Source of the DNA: Mytilinidion resinicola
Lineage: Eukaryota; Ascomycota; Dothideomycetes; Mytilinidiales; Mytilinidiaceae
Assembly (NCBI RefSeq): GCF_010093595.1
Contig: NW_022985460.1
Span: forward strand, 195,829 to 259,828
Direction: 5' to 3'
DNA: 64,000 nucleotides
Shown: positions 34,094-46,213 of the stretch, in pieces
How positions within the stretch are numbered: position 1 is the first letter of the stretch
Layout of the letters: the number at the start of each line of letters is the position of its first letter
Program-made: the position numbers and the translations under genes
The notes under the pieces: generated by a model
Databases searched by the model: none
Seen by the model: the letters and a program-made list of their open reading frames with translations, nothing else
What the model was told of the DNA's origin: nothing

Positions 34094-35836
34094 ATGGAGG
34101 AGGCGACGACAAAGGAGGTATCGGCCCATGGCGCCCAAACGATGGCCAGTAGCACGATCAACACTAACATTACGCAATCGACCCAGTCAGCACGCGGCGC
34201 TCCAATTCCAAAACCGACCTATTTCAATGTGTTCTCTACTAAGAGCGTTTTTGGCAACGACGTCGAGTATGTCAATCTATGCGGAGATGATGAGGAAGAG
34301 CCATCCCTGACGGCTCAATTTGGAGGGACTCTTAAGAACGAAGTGGACGCTTGTCATCAAATGGACGGACAGGCGTTGCAAGCTCTCGCGGAGAATGGAC
34401 GTATGCACGTTTCGAACCCTAGCAGAGGCCCCGACCTTCGAGATCTTCTGAAAGCGAATGATACGAGGAATGCGGAAGAGAAGAGGGAGGCGAAGGAAGC
34501 AGAGCAACCTTCCATCATGACTCAAGTTCTCAGTACCGTAGACGATAGAGCACCTCTGTCGAAGAACACTCCATCGCCCAAGCCGCGCAAGACCCCATCC
34601 AAACACATGGTCCGCGATTCTGATACTGAGCTTCGCTCTCACGAAATTAGAGCTCAACAGAACGATCGGTCGAAGATCTTGACAACAGGCTCTCTCTTGC
34701 CACGGGATCGCACGCTCCTCAGCCTGATGACCATGCAAAAAACCGGAGGATTTATCTCGAGCGTGCTGGGTGCAGAACGAAGCAAGGGATTGGCACCAGA
34801 GATACAAGGCATCTTTCCAACAGTTTCGAAGACATCCGGAGAACTGGACCGGAGATCCGCCCCACAAAAGCGCAAAGCTGATGACAATGTCCAAGAAGCT
34901 TCTTCAAGTACAGGTTTCCGCCCTGGCAAGATGACCCACGCCGTCAAGGCGGCTCGTATTGGATTCACTGAACCTCCGAAGACTATTGCGCTCGCTACGC
35001 CACCTCCAACGCCTCTCAAGCCTTCATTCAATGACGCGCCATCAACGCCGTGTACCCCGACACCCAGCACTGCCATAATTATCTCGGAGTCGGAAGAGGA
35101 AACCTTGGACCCTTTGGCTTTCTCACTGAAGCCACCCATCTGGACGCCCTGGCGTGGGAGCGAATATCAGGATCTGGCCACCGCCATTGCGACCTCCTTA
35201 CTCATCGATAAGTTCGCGACCGAGCACAACCGCACTCATGCGGACGTGCTGTCCGTCCTCGACGCGACTGTGCTCCGTCCACTCCGTGATGTCGAGGAGG
35301 CCAAGGAGCGAGCCGAGAAAGGTTTAGCGCAATTATTTGCTCTCTACACAGATTATGGAACGCCGAAACGCATTTGGGCGAAGGGATCCGGTTATGAGAT
35401 AATCGGAGAATTGAAAGATGTCCGCCTTGGCGAGGTGATCGTCGTTGGAAAGAGTTGTGTCGAGGTCGACCAGGATGATGATTGTTTTGAGGGCTCTACT
35501 TCTGATCAATCGAAGCGAACCAAGAAGCCAGAGACGGTTGTAATACCTATCACAGTGTTGACAAGGTCCGATCATCAGTGGCTGTACGGAGTCTTGAAGG
35601 AGGACAAGCGCAAGATCTTGGGAAAGGTTCCTAGGAAGCCACGCCCGAAGGCCCTCCAAGTGGACACCTCCACCAAACTAACCGACAGAGAGCGTGAATT
35701 CATGCAAATAGCGAAGAGGGGCGCTGTAAAGCGGAGCCTCACTCCAAGTCCAACCTCAAGTTCAAGGTCCGACGCTATCTTTCCGGATACTATGTCCAGT
35801 CCTTCTCCAACCAGGAGGTACTCCCATAAGACATAA
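34094..35836 (+). CDS. Hypothetical protein, largely disordered, with a conserved-looking helical C-terminal region
   Basis: 580 aa from the ATG at 34094 (MEEATTKEV), no intron needed. I do not recognise a family. Residues 1-330 are low-complexity and charged with Pro/Thr-rich runs (TPPPTPLKPS, STPCTPTPST) and basic patches (PQKRKADD) that suggest a nuclear protein. From about 335 a block looks structured: WTPWRGSEYQDLATAIATSL followed by a long helix, LFALYTDYGTPKRIWAKGSG, and a beta-rich segment (LGEVIVVGKSCVEV, VVIPITVLTRSDHQWLYGVL). The C terminus is Ser/Pro-rich. The frame is also open from 33662, which would add 144 residues; I prefer 34094. Confidence 0.65.
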   Translation: MEEATTKEVSAHGAQTMASSTINTNITQSTQSARGAPIPKPTYFNVFSTKSVFGNDVEYVNLCGDDEEEPSLTAQFGGTLKNEVDACHQMDGQALQALAENGRMHVSNPSRGPDLRDLLKANDTRNAEEKREAKEAEQPSIMTQVLSTVDDRAPLSKNTPSPKPRKTPSKHMVRDSDTELRSHEIRAQQNDRSKILTTGSLLPRDRTLLSLMTMQKTGGFISSVLGAERSKGLAPEIQGIFPTVSKTSGELDRRSAPQKRKADDNVQEASSSTGFRPGKMTHAVKAARIGFTEPPKTIALATPPPTPLKPSFNDAPSTPCTPTPSTAIIISESEEETLDPLAFSLKPPIWTPWRGSEYQDLATAIATSLLIDKFATEHNRTHADVLSVLDATVLRPLRDVEEAKERAEKGLAQLFALYTDYGTPKRIWAKGSGYEIIGELKDVRLGEVIVVGKSCVEVDQDDDCFEGSTSDQSKRTKKPETVVIPITVLTRSDHQWLYGVLKEDKRKILGKVPRKPRPKALQVDTSTKLTDREREFMQIAKRGAVKRSLTPSPTSSSRSDAIFPDTMSSPSPTRRYSHKT

Positions 35837-37636
35837 TCTTGTCTCACACACGTTGGACATGGAACAGCTTCGTCAATGCATGTCTCAAGTTGTTTTGGTC
35901 TGTGACTACGGCTGTTCGGAAATTGGTCAAGTATCCTGTGAGACCGGCCCGATTCCTATATCATGTCCTTCTTTCTTCTCCGTTAGTACTGTAGCTGGTG
36001 TGATTGCCATCACTGCCAGCTTCTTGGTCTGAACACTGTTCTGGATCAAGCGTTGGTCTCAGACTAATGATTCAGGATACTAACTTCCTTTTGGACTATT
36101 GACGTCAGCGAATACTGAGAAGTATCTCTTCAATTTCAAGGTTTCTTCACCTTCTCCATCATCTCCGTACATTTGAAATATGGGTGAGTTTGCCGTGAAT
36201 GAGATTCATGCAGTGAATTTTTGAGCCAAAGCTCAAACTGTCGATCACATGCGATGAAATTCCCTAGGGAGATATTTTGTTTTGAGGTGCCACTAGTTTG
36301 TTGCACGAGATTTTCTTCAACATGGCAATGAAAGAGAAATGTGACCTCTCTCACCTACCACATAGCCAGGTACGTATTCTTCCCACAATTCGTTCGTTAT
36401 ACCCATCAATAAAACATCAGTATATCGTCTAAACGCTTCCGCGGCTCGACTTTAACAAGAACGGAATGGACCATCAAAGAGGGACCGTCAAAAGCTCTAC
36501 GGACTACCAGGAATAAAAGAAGAAGTAGAGCCATGAATACCATAGAGAACTTGCTCAAAGTGGGTTGAAAGGCTCATCCTTCTTCCGGTCACTAAAGTCC
36601 TTTTTGAAACAAGGTCTACCCAACCCTTCCTGGACGATGGAACCCAAGCCAGGACTACAAGAAGGTCGAGTGCCTGAAAGATCATGATCACGATGCCAAA
36701 TAACCTCCAAGTTCCAACTGTTACTAGCGATGGCTGCGTTAGGCGGCATCTTGTCAAGATGATTCGCATACGCGTTAGATGACTATGGGCTACTCACTAG
36801 GTTTGGACATCTGCCTGAGCGATGCGTGGCTCTCCTAGGGGATATAGACTCCGCTGGGATTGGCTGCACAACCTTTCAAGACGAAGAGTCGTCAAAAGAC
36901 TCGCAAGAGGCGGATTCTAGAGATCAAAAGAAAGACAGCTCCGAAACTGCTTCGGTCACGAAAAAAATTGAATCTCAATATTACCATTATTCTCCACCTT
37001 CGCCCTCATTGGATATGTCACACGGACTGATACCCGAGAGGCTCCTATGCCCAACTGAGTCTCATATCACGTGCAGGCTTTTAAGTGAGCTTTTGCAAGG
37101 GGAACGATCCATTAGGGAAATCTGCAGTCTGCAGATCCCGGCAATTCTTTCGTGTAACGTACTACTGAGTGCCCAGTAGTAGACACCTAAGATCTTACGG
37201 GAGATCTTAGTCCCTAGAGATAGATGTAAACATCTAGAACAAACTATATCAGTTAAAGCATTAAATGATCAAGGCCATTATCCATAACGAGGCATAGATC
37301 GGATATGAACTTCAAAATTAGAAGCCTTCGAACTTGTGATGATTTCAGCAACGTCCTTCGCGCTCCCCTCGACGTCACTGAGCATCAAATACGGAGGGTC
37401 GGACACGGCCATAATCTTCAAGTCAAAACATTAAGATGATGAAAGACAATGGCACCTCAGGGGTATGTTCATAATGGTCACTAGTCATTTCATACATCAC
37501 GTAGCGCCACTTCCAGCAGATGATTCGTCTTATGAAAGAAATTTTGTGTGTTGAGTTCAGCGACTACTTAGTCGCTCAATCAGCGAGTCTATTAAGGAAG
37601 AAAATTAGGAAAAGGTACGAGAAGCATGTCGACAAT
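35837..37636. other. Intergenic region, 1.8 kb
   Basis: Only short overlapping frames without recognisable domains on either strand. I see nothing specific in it. Confidence 0.45.
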
Positions 37637-40046
37637 TTAGGGCTGGAGCTCATCCTCGTCAGCCATCGGGATAGGATCTACGACTTGTAGATCTTGATGT
37701 GATGCAATGACAGGCGCGATGGGGCGCTCGGATTCATCCTCTTCAACCATTGGCATCGGATCTAAGACTTGTGAATCTTTGTTTGATGCGATGAGAGGCG
37801 TGATGAGGCGCTCGGGTTCATCCTCTTCAACCACCGGCATCGGATCTACGACTTGTCGATCTTGATTTGATACCATGAGAGGCGTGACGAGACGGTCGAG
37901 TTCTTCCCGAGTACGCGGGCCTTCGGCACCGGGCAACTCAACGGTAGGCCACGGTCTAGGCCGATACCTGGCGGAGGGCGAACTTCTACGGGTGAGGTTA
38001 GATAAGATTTTGTCCTTGAGATATGCGAAGAAGGGAACAACTTCACTGTCTTCTTCCTTGCTACTCGCACTGTCCGTATCTTCGCTGGCCTGTTTCTCCA
38101 GCCCGTATACCTCCTCAGGATCATATTCGAGGTGAGAGAGAAGGCCGCTGAGGGTCCAGCCTTTCGATTTTTCATCGGAGCTGACAGTGGACCCATCGGC
38201 AGGTCCACTGAACGTCGTCCGGATGATGTGGTCTCCGAAGCGTTGTTCAGCCTCGTAGACCTCCTCTTCATCAAGCCCGAGTGCTGCTTGAAAAGATCCG
38301 TCTGCGGAAAAAGCATCTTCCCCACTTTGCGCTCAAAACTTTGCGATCCCTTCCTTCGTCAGGTAGGCAAAATCGAGCGTCCGCAAATCTTCGAGAGCCT
38401 CATCTTCGGAGAGGCCCTCGTCACCGCCATTTCGACCGCAGTCACCGATGTCATATTCAAACCTATCCTCCCCGTTCAATCGCCGGGAGATGTAGGTATC
38501 GAATGCGGATATCGCCCCTTGAGGCTTCCCGCGATGCTCCATGCAGCAGTTCTGTAGTTCTGCCGGGGTGAACGTGTCGAGCGGCACCTTAGCTCCGAAT
38601 TGTCTCGAAAACTCTATTATCCGCTCCATACTGTATTTATTGCGCGGATCCTTGGCAAATATGCGGCGAAAGGTGATCGCACCGGTCCGCTTCGTCGAGT
38701 AGCCCAGGTAAATCTTCTTGTCAACTCTACCGGCGCGGTAGAGAGCTGGGTCAAGACTTCTCGGTGCGTTAGTTGTCATAATAAGAAGACGACCTTCCCT
38801 CCAAGTGGGACCATCAATGCCATTTAAAAGACCACTGAGGCTTACGCCCGGGGAAGTCTGTTGGAGTTTAGAGTTCCTCGAGCCTAATACAGGCGGGGGC
38901 CTGGTCTCTGACTGACCCCACTCGTCCTCGCAGCAGTTGGATTGATCTGAAGTGGAATACGGCTCGTTATCTTGATCTGCTTCTGTATCCCCATTGAATG
39001 GCTCGTACGCATTATGGCGATCCATGATGATACCAGCGGCATCTATGTCCTCCAAGAGGACTACGCATCTATCTGGCAGCTGATTGAATCGGTCGATAAG
39101 CTTAGCATCATCAAGACCTGCTTCGTTGGCGTTGATCGCGTACAGGCCAAGATCAAAACGCCCTGCTAAGGCAAGAGATAGCGAAGTTTTTCCCGTACCA
39201 GGAGGTCCGTATAGAAGGTAACCCCGGCGGTATGGTGTTCCATTTTCGAAGTACCACGCTCGCGTTTCCTTGTCGAAATATGCTTCCGCGTCGGTCAGGA
39301 TATCGAGGTAGTGAACCGGATCTAGTCAATCGTCTCCAATGGGCGACTCGGCTTTTCCATCGCCTTTGGCCTCCGCCTATTCTCGTCCCACGTGAACACC
39401 TTGGTGGTCTTCACCCCGGAGCTCGCCATGCTCTGACAAAAAGTCAGAAACTTGGTCAACGGCGTCGTGCTACGGCCCAAACATACGAGAGTCAAAGTCT
39501 CGTTGTCTCCGTATCCGTTGTGCTCGTTTCGCTTTTGCTTTCCATGCTCATACATGAAGAAGCGGCCGTTGTACCAGAACCACTCCAGTCCTAATTTGCG
39601 GGAAACAGCCAGTTTGGAGTCTACAGAATCGCGTTGCTCGTCATCCTGACCACCGTATTCAGCGTCCAGATGCTGGGTTGGCTTACCGGCACAATTGCTA
39701 ATAAGCCATTTATCCACCGCTTTTGCAAATGGGTGACGCACATCTATCCAGACAGATGAAGTACCAAACCTTCGGAAGACACGAATGCCCCAGAAGCAAG
39801 CTCTCCAAGCTTTCCTGAATTGTAAACAGCGAGGACTGTTAGGACTATAGGGACTGTTATCCCCGTCCGTGCCTCGATGCGCTTCTGGAGGGGCGACAGG
39901 AAGCCGCCCTCACCAATGATTTTTTTGGCATTGAGCCCATCGTCGTAGGAGGTGTCGCTTATGAAACCAGCTATTTGGCCCATTTGTATGGCCTTGGCTG
40001 CATTTTGTGCGTTCATGAAACTTGCGAGGTCTTTGAGCGAATCCAT
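37637..40046 (-). pseudogene. BCS1-like AAA ATPase gene, broken by two frameshifts and an in-frame stop
   Basis: Reading from the ATG at 40046 (MDSLKDLASFMNA), one AAA+ protein is spread over three frames. Frame 1 gives FLSPLQKRIEARTGITVP..LTVLAVY to about 39815. After a one-base loss frame 2 gives FRKAWRAC..VWIDVRHPFAKAVDKWLISN to about 39335. After another loss frame 3 gives LDPVHYLDILTDAEAYF, PYRRGYLLYGPPGTGKTSLS (Walker A), VVLLEDIDAAG (Walker B), TTNAPRSLDPALYRAGRVDKK and the C-terminal subdomain. A TGA at 38333-38335 then interrupts a frame that stays open for 231 more codons and ends in three 28-residue repeats. Known family: BCS1-type ATPases; the mitochondrial Bcs1 itself inserts the Rieske protein, but this divergent group has unknown roles. 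Looks like a recent pseudogene unless the sequence is faulty. Confidence 0.75.
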
Positions 40047-40683
40047 GATTGCATAAGTAGGCCGGTCTTCTTGGTTTTGGTTTGCGATGATGGGGCTGCT
40101 TTCTGCTGGAGTGATTTCGAAGAAGATGATCAGAACGAATTCAGAAAGGAGCTCTTGCTTTTCTCGATTTGGGCTTGGGGTAAGTTACATAGAAGCTTTT
40201 GCATTGTGCAGTCGGCATTGATGCCGTATAATGCGATGTTTTGTGTATGAACAACTTGTCTTGTGTATACCGTATCACTAAACATTGACCGCACTGTGTA
40301 GATAGAAAGTTATACTTACTCCTGACTGTTAACGATTACTTTGCAGATATGAGGTGTGGCCCTAGACGTACGGCGAAGTTGCAAGAGCTTGCAGTCGGTG
40401 GAACGCGAACCCAACAGCCTCTCATCTATAAGCTTGACTGAACCCAAATATAAGCGCCGGATGAAATTGTTCGTAAAAATCGTAAACACCAAAGTCGTGT
40501 CTCATTGTCAAAGATGGCACTGGAAACAGCGTTGCGCAAGGCTATTATTCCCTTTCGTGCAATGTTTTCTTGGTTGAGAAAGACCTATTCCGAGAAAAAA
40601 GAATCGACAAAGACGGTCATTAAGCAGCGACCCGGAGGCCTCCAGAAAATACTCACGCACTCTGCTAGTCGATTAGTAAAACC

Positions 40684-41319
40684 CTAACGGCAAAGAACTT
40701 CAGGAACACTCACCACATCCACTGACTCCCCCACCGCCTCCTTCACCAATTCAACCCTCTCACAAAACGTCGGCATCTTCAGCTCCTTCCCCCTCGAGTC
40801 CGACATCCCAGTAACCCAAAAGAGCTGCGGATGTCCATGTACCCACTCACAAACCATCCATCCCTTCCACTCCCCCTTGCCGTTCTCTTCAGAGCTTCCA
40901 GCATCCCACTCCAGCGCCTCAAACTCCTCCCTTAACCCACCCGCCGCGAGATCGCTTTTCCTAACCCAGCGTGCCCCCGCTTCTGCTTCTTCATCTTCAG
41001 CAGCGGCCACAATTCGCACAGGCTCCCATCCCACAAAATCCCTCGGCTGACCTAATGCCAAACTCCATTGCCTATCGCCGCTTTTGGTGGAGATGAACTT
41101 AATACTTGTTCCAACCCCGGCTTCAGTGGAAGGAATAGTGGCGGCAGGAGCTGGCTCATCAAACGCGCGCAGATAGATAGGGCGACCGGGTGTGAGAACT
41201 ATATCCTCGACACCGTCGCCGTGGAGGCGGAGGTAGAAATTGTCGTACTTGTGGGCGCCGGGGAGGGAGCGCGTTTTTAGGAAGTAGTATTTGCGGGGGC
41301 TAGGAGTGGAGGTTGTCAT
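40684..41319 (-). CDS. Hypothetical protein, resembles the fungal DUF7907-type family
   Basis: Single exon, 211 aa, ATG at 41319 (MTTSTPSPRKYYFLKTRSL). The N-terminal YYFLKTRSLPGAHKYDNFYLRLHGDGVEDIVLTP and the ending GWMVCEWVHGHPQLFW match the pattern I remember for a family of small fungal proteins (DUF7907): a beta-rich start, a ..GWEPV.I.. block in the middle (present here as FVGWEPVRIVA) and a GGW.VC.W.HG.PQLF end. The middle carries an acidic, Ala/Glu-rich insertion. Function unknown. The family name is from memory and should be treated as tentative. Confidence 0.6.
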   Translation of the reverse strand: MTTSTPSPRKYYFLKTRSLPGAHKYDNFYLRLHGDGVEDIVLTPGRPIYLRAFDEPAPAATIPSTEAGVGTSIKFISTKSGDRQWSLALGQPRDFVGWEPVRIVAAAEDEEAEAGARWVRKSDLAAGGLREEFEALEWDAGSSEENGKGEWKGWMVCEWVHGHPQLFWVTGMSDSRGKELKMPTFCERVELVKEAVGESVDVVSVPEVLCR

Positions 41320-41753
41320 GTTCGATATAGCTTATGATTTTATGATAGAGAGTGAGTGATTGATGGAATAAATGTAAAGCCTTCGGAGCGAGCATAGATA
41401 ACGTGGCTGTGATTACTAATGCGTAGCATGGATTAGAATCCTTGGAGGGATAGGATGCTAGCTAGATGCCGATCGGAGCGTATAGCTGCATAGCGTACAA
41501 ATCTTGCAGTATGAAGGGAGCTTGTAGGTTGTTATGCAAAACGGAGAGGGAACTAAAGATATTATATCTTTCACTGAGAAAAAGGGGAATGTCAAAAGGA
41601 CACATAATGTGGAGCCTGGGAGAAACACAAAAGTGAAAGTATATTAAGGCTAATCCTACAGATCTCGCCTGATCAACCAGTGATATCGACGCCGCCCAAT
41701 ATGTTTGTGATTCAGAAGCCTCCGGGCTCTGTACATATGCCTACATTACCCTG

Positions 41754-43450
41754 TTAGCGCCGATGAAAGAAGCTGAACTGGGTAGTCTGTTTCGAGACAC
41801 TCCCGTATTTTGCTTGCCAAGCGAAGAAGTACAGCAAGGCAGCCAAAGGCTGGCCGACTAGGCAGAAGCTGATCCAAAAGATGACGTTGCCGGCGACTTT
41901 ACCGCTGACACCTTTAATTTTCTGAATTCGGTCGGTCAGGAAGATGAGTGGGATTTGTAGCATCATGCCCGCGAAAGCAACACCTGCGTAGTCATTAGTC
42001 TCTTGGGAGGCTTGATAGCATTGATGGTACTCACCTATGATGTTGTGCGTAGGCACACCCACCAGTAGCTCATGCAAAGCTGCTGAAAGAATGAAGACGA
42101 TGATCTGAGCTACTTGAGGTGGCACTCCTCGCCCGATGAGGGGCGAGTAGATGTGTCGCTTCATGAAATGAGATACTGGCTTGTTCCATGTAGTCCAGTA
42201 CGTCCGGATACTGTATACGTTCCACCAGTCGGCGTAGAACTCGCGGTCCGCAAACCGCATTACTTCCGCTAAGGCATTTAGGAAGGATTGGAATAGCGCA
42301 AAGAATCCACACAGCCAGCAGAAAAGGGATATTGTTGAGAGCTTCATCACTCGCTCCAAGATCGAGACTAGATCGAGGGTAGATATCTTTTCGAGAGAGT
42401 TCTGAAGCAAAGGTGCTGCATACTGGGCCGATGCTATCCAGATGACGATGCTAAGACCAGCGGTCTCTGTTAGTCGCTTGAAGACGAAGGGCCAGCGGAT
42501 GCTTGGTGTACGAGGATAGACTGGCTGATACACCAGTGTTGGAGCCCACCAGAAGTAGCAGAGATTCCTCCAATTGATGTTCAGAGGATATGGACATGTT
42601 TTGTAGATCTCAGGGAGAGGATCAGACTCTTTTGGTGACAGATAGGCACGCCGGAGGTCTCGATTGGTGAATGCATACGAGCAGACCTTCAGCCAGACAA
42701 TGACAGCATGTAGCTCGCAAAGAGTGCCGATTCCAGGGTGGTGGATGTGGTAGTAGACAACCCAGGTTGCGATACACAGGTTTAAGGTCGCATTGACGCC
42801 GTGTGCTGTCGCAATCAACCTCCATGTGGCCAGGAAGCTCCGCCGTAGCTCTTGCTGGTGTTCTTGTGGATTTGGCTGCTCCTTGACCTTCTCCATCCGG
42901 GCCACGCCACGCTTAGCCTGCTGGGACGCAGCCAGTTCTATGATGTACGCGACCAGGAGGTGGCAGGGGACGAGGAGATAGAGGATGGAGCCGTAGATGA
43001 CATCTTGTCGGCGGTAGTCGTGGCATCGTATACATATTAAAACACCGTACTGGACTCGTTAGATAGGCTTCGCAATGGACTTGGAATGATGGTACCTTTC
43101 TGAAGTTCTCAATCATCAATCGGAGGTTTGAGACGACTGCGATCTATATAAATGGGACGCTATCACCAGGTCTGCGGGGGATGCGCACCTAAAACAATGA
43201 CCATCAAATTGCGGAAACCCACGAAGCTGGGAGACTCTCCGCTGTCGCTGCTGAGGCATGAAGACCTCTGGGCCGAATGGGTCGCAAAGACGTGTCTGTA
43301 TTTGCTCTCCCACCTCTTCTGCTTGCCGCTGGATATGGAGGGACTGGTGCCATTGGCTGTGGACAGGCGTGTGCCATCGCTGTATCTCGATTCCAAGCCA
43401 TTGGATACGTCGGCGCTGGTAGTAGTCGCGGTATCCGTGCGAGAGGCCAT
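41754..43450 (-). CDS. DGAT1: Diacylglycerol O-acyltransferase 1 (MBOAT family)
   Basis: Four exons: 43450-43189, 43136-43096, 43049-42035, 41983-41754; 515 aa. It shows the DGAT1 hallmarks: N-terminal Ser/Thr-rich cytosolic region, GFRNLMVIVLVVSNLRLMIENFRKYGVLI, several membrane segments, the acyl-CoA motif FYADWWN, and the MBOAT catalytic histidine in SAALHELLVGVPTHN. Known reaction: diacylglycerol plus acyl-CoA to triacylglycerol in the ER, for lipid droplets. The last intron (41984-42034) is 51 nt long and has no in-frame stop, so an unspliced read looks coding; removing it gives the expected HNIIGVAFAGMM. It is divergent from PFS2. Confidence 0.93.
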
Positions 43451-43976
43451 GGTAACGGCTGCAAGGGAGAGTAATGGAGCTGCAGGGCCAATTGGTGATG
43501 GCGGGGCAGAATATGGAGCTTCTTTATGAATAGGGTGGCGCGCGGAGCTGGATGGAGGGGAGGAATGGGGAGGAATGGAGAGTAGCGAAAATAGAAAGGC
43601 ACACTCAGGTCAATCGACGGCTTCCGGACGGTGATATTGGCATGACAGCGCCTGGAGGCTGGGCATTCCGGGCAGTTGTTGGGCGATATCTGGGAGCTGC
43701 CCCCAAAGCGTCATGCAGCGGGGGGTGAGGTGCAGCGTGCAGCCCGGCCGTTGAAGAAAAGTGTGGCGCAAGTGGCTGGTGATGCATTCCATCTCGTCGC
43801 GCTCCGAACAGCTTCACCCGCATGCAGCTGAACGACCCCCGTCTCCATTGCCCTGCCGACTCCGGATGCTCTAGACGATTGAGCACTCTTGCGACACTGG
43901 TCCTGTCTGATCGAGGTTGAGGCAAAAGCCCCTCCGCCAGTGACTCGGGCGGCCGCGCGACAGCCCGTTCACCACA

Positions 43977-46213
43977 ATGGACCGCGACTTTAATTCACAG
44001 CCCTTCGACGGCATGCGCACAAGGCCAAAGCGTACGTATCTTCCAACTTCTCAATGTCTTCAACCTCCATCTTTGTCACGTCTTTACTCTCTATCAACAC
44101 TACCTCCTGCGACTGAGCCCGCGACATGGTCACCCAGCCGACGGGACTTGGAATACTGAGTAAACGCGAACGAAGCTGGAAAGGTCGTGGATGCACTGAA
44201 AACCGTCAAGTCACAGCTAACTTATCGTCGTCTAGGCCCTGTCACAGACTATGGATCCACCATGGTGCAATGGATGCGCAATCGACGCCCGCGGTACAAA
44301 GGCAGCTCAACCCTAGAGATGGAGAGGCCCAGTGCAAGCTACATTGTGGATGTATGCCGTCGCAGAAAGGCACCCGAGCACTGTACTGATGTGCACTAGA
44401 TGCTCCCACCCCTTGGTAGACTTTCGAATGCCGCCGAATCAATACCCGCCAAAGCCCTCCATTCCTCCTTGAACAAAGTGAAGCACCCAATAAACGTCGT
44501 GCGATGGACTCCAGAAGGTCGGCGCCTTTTGACAGGCTCTACAAGTGGCGAGTTCACACTATGGAATGGAATGGGTTTCAACTTCGAGACCATCATGCAG
44601 GTCAGGAACAAAGGATGTGAAGGCGAAGACGCATTGCTGATATACGATAGGCGCATGACGCGGCAATAAGAGCTGCGGTGTACTCCCACAGTGACGACTG
44701 GCTAGTATCAGCGGATCAAGATGGTATCGTAAAATACTGGCAGCCCAACTTCAACAACGTCAAAGCGATACAAGCACATAGCGAGCCAATTCGTGGCCTA
44801 GCATTCGCTCCTACAGACTCGAAATTTGTTACATGTTCCGACGATGCTAGTCTGAAGATCTTCGACTTTGCAGGAGGTACGGAAGAGTCCACTTTGACTG
44901 GGCACGGTTGGGAGGCCAAGACTGTGGATTGGCATCCTACGAAAGGACTGCTCGTGTCGGGCTCAAAGGACCACCAAGTCAAGCTGTGGGATCCTCGGAC
45001 TGGGCGGTGTCTGACCACACTTCATGGACATAAGAACACAATCTCGAAGACATCTTTTGAACCCAACCAGGGAGACCTCCTGGCTACGTGTGCTAGAGAT
45101 CACACGGCGCGGATCTTTGATTTACGTATGATGCGTGACGTACTACTTCTACGGGGCCATGAAAAGGACATCATCACCTTGGTATGGCACCCAATCCACA
45201 AAAACCTGTTGTCGACCGGCGGTGTCGATGGCAGCCTCAACCACTACCTCTTGGACGAACAGAATCCTCCTCCCGGAGTCGCAACTACCTTGTCGCCATA
45301 CGACAGTAATGATCCTTCAAATGCACCCGCGCAAACCATATATCCAGCGCATAGCATACAGTACGCACACGACTTCACCATTTGGGCCATGGATTGGCAT
45401 CCGCTCGGTCATCTCTTAGCATCTGGTTCCAACGACCGCGTGACTCGGTTCTGGACACGACCTCGCCCCGGAGACAGCGCGTGTTTTAATGACCGTTATC
45501 ATATCGGACAGAAGGAAGCGGAAGCACAGGGCACATACGATAGGAGGGACAGGCACAGACAGCTGCGCGAGGAGGAAGAGCAGGAAGCAGAGGATGAGGC
45601 TGAAGGTCTCGTAGACCAAAAGATGCCACCAAAACAGCCCGTCATGTCTGGCCTCCCAGGTCTATCTGCGGACGGCACAAGCGTAGGGGGTGCGCAAAAT
45701 CTACCAGGAATCGGCGGCGCGCCACAGCTACCTCCATCTTTCCCTCCTCTCTCTGCTGGCCTTCCCAATATCCCAGGAATGGATCCCAGCAAGATGCCAG
45801 ATCTTGCCAAATTCGCTGAAATGCTTGCTAATGCACCGCCGGGGCAATTCCAGGTGCCGCCCGGGTTCTTACCTCCTCCACCCCCTCCTGGGATGTTACC
45901 TCCTGGGATGCTTCCCCCTGGTTTCCAGCCGCCGCCTGGTTTCCAACCTCCGCCTGGCTTTCACCCTCCTCCTGGCTTTCAACCACCTCCTGGGTTCCAA
46001 CCACCACCTGGCTTCGTACCACCGCCTCTACCCAACGCAGCGCAAGGGCTGCCCATGCTCCCGTTTCCCCCTCAGCAGGGCACTCCTGAGAATGGTAATG
46101 GTGAAAGCAACAGAGGCGGTGCTGCGAGTGTTCGGCGGAGAGGTCCTCTACCTAGCCAACAAGAAAGCTTAAAGCAGGAAATGAAGCGAGGGAAGTTTAC
46201 GAGAAGTCGGTGA
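43977..46213 (+). CDS. PFS2: mRNA 3'-end processing WD40 protein Pfs2 (WDR33 family)
   Basis: Four exons: 43977-44031, 44236-44351, 44400-44600, 44651-46213; 644 aa. The start [34 protein letters not shown] is the conserved Pfs2/WDR33 N terminus. Seven WD40 repeats follow (for example [61 protein letters not shown]), then a charged segment and a Pro/Gly-rich tail with about six [12 protein letters not shown] repeats (45840-46020). Known role: subunit of the cleavage and polyadenylation factor that recognises AAUAAA together with the CPSF30 homologue. Length and repeat-rich tail are as in other filamentous ascomycetes. Confidence 0.95.

Noticed and set aside
37846..38325. 159-codon minus-strand frame MGKMLFPQTDL
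   Set aside because: Shadow frame of the BCS1-like C-terminal tail, which reads in another frame with repeats.
38333..38335. Selenocysteine or programmed read-through at the TGA
   Set aside because: Fungi of this group lack selenocysteine insertion, and the following bases do not form the known read-through context.
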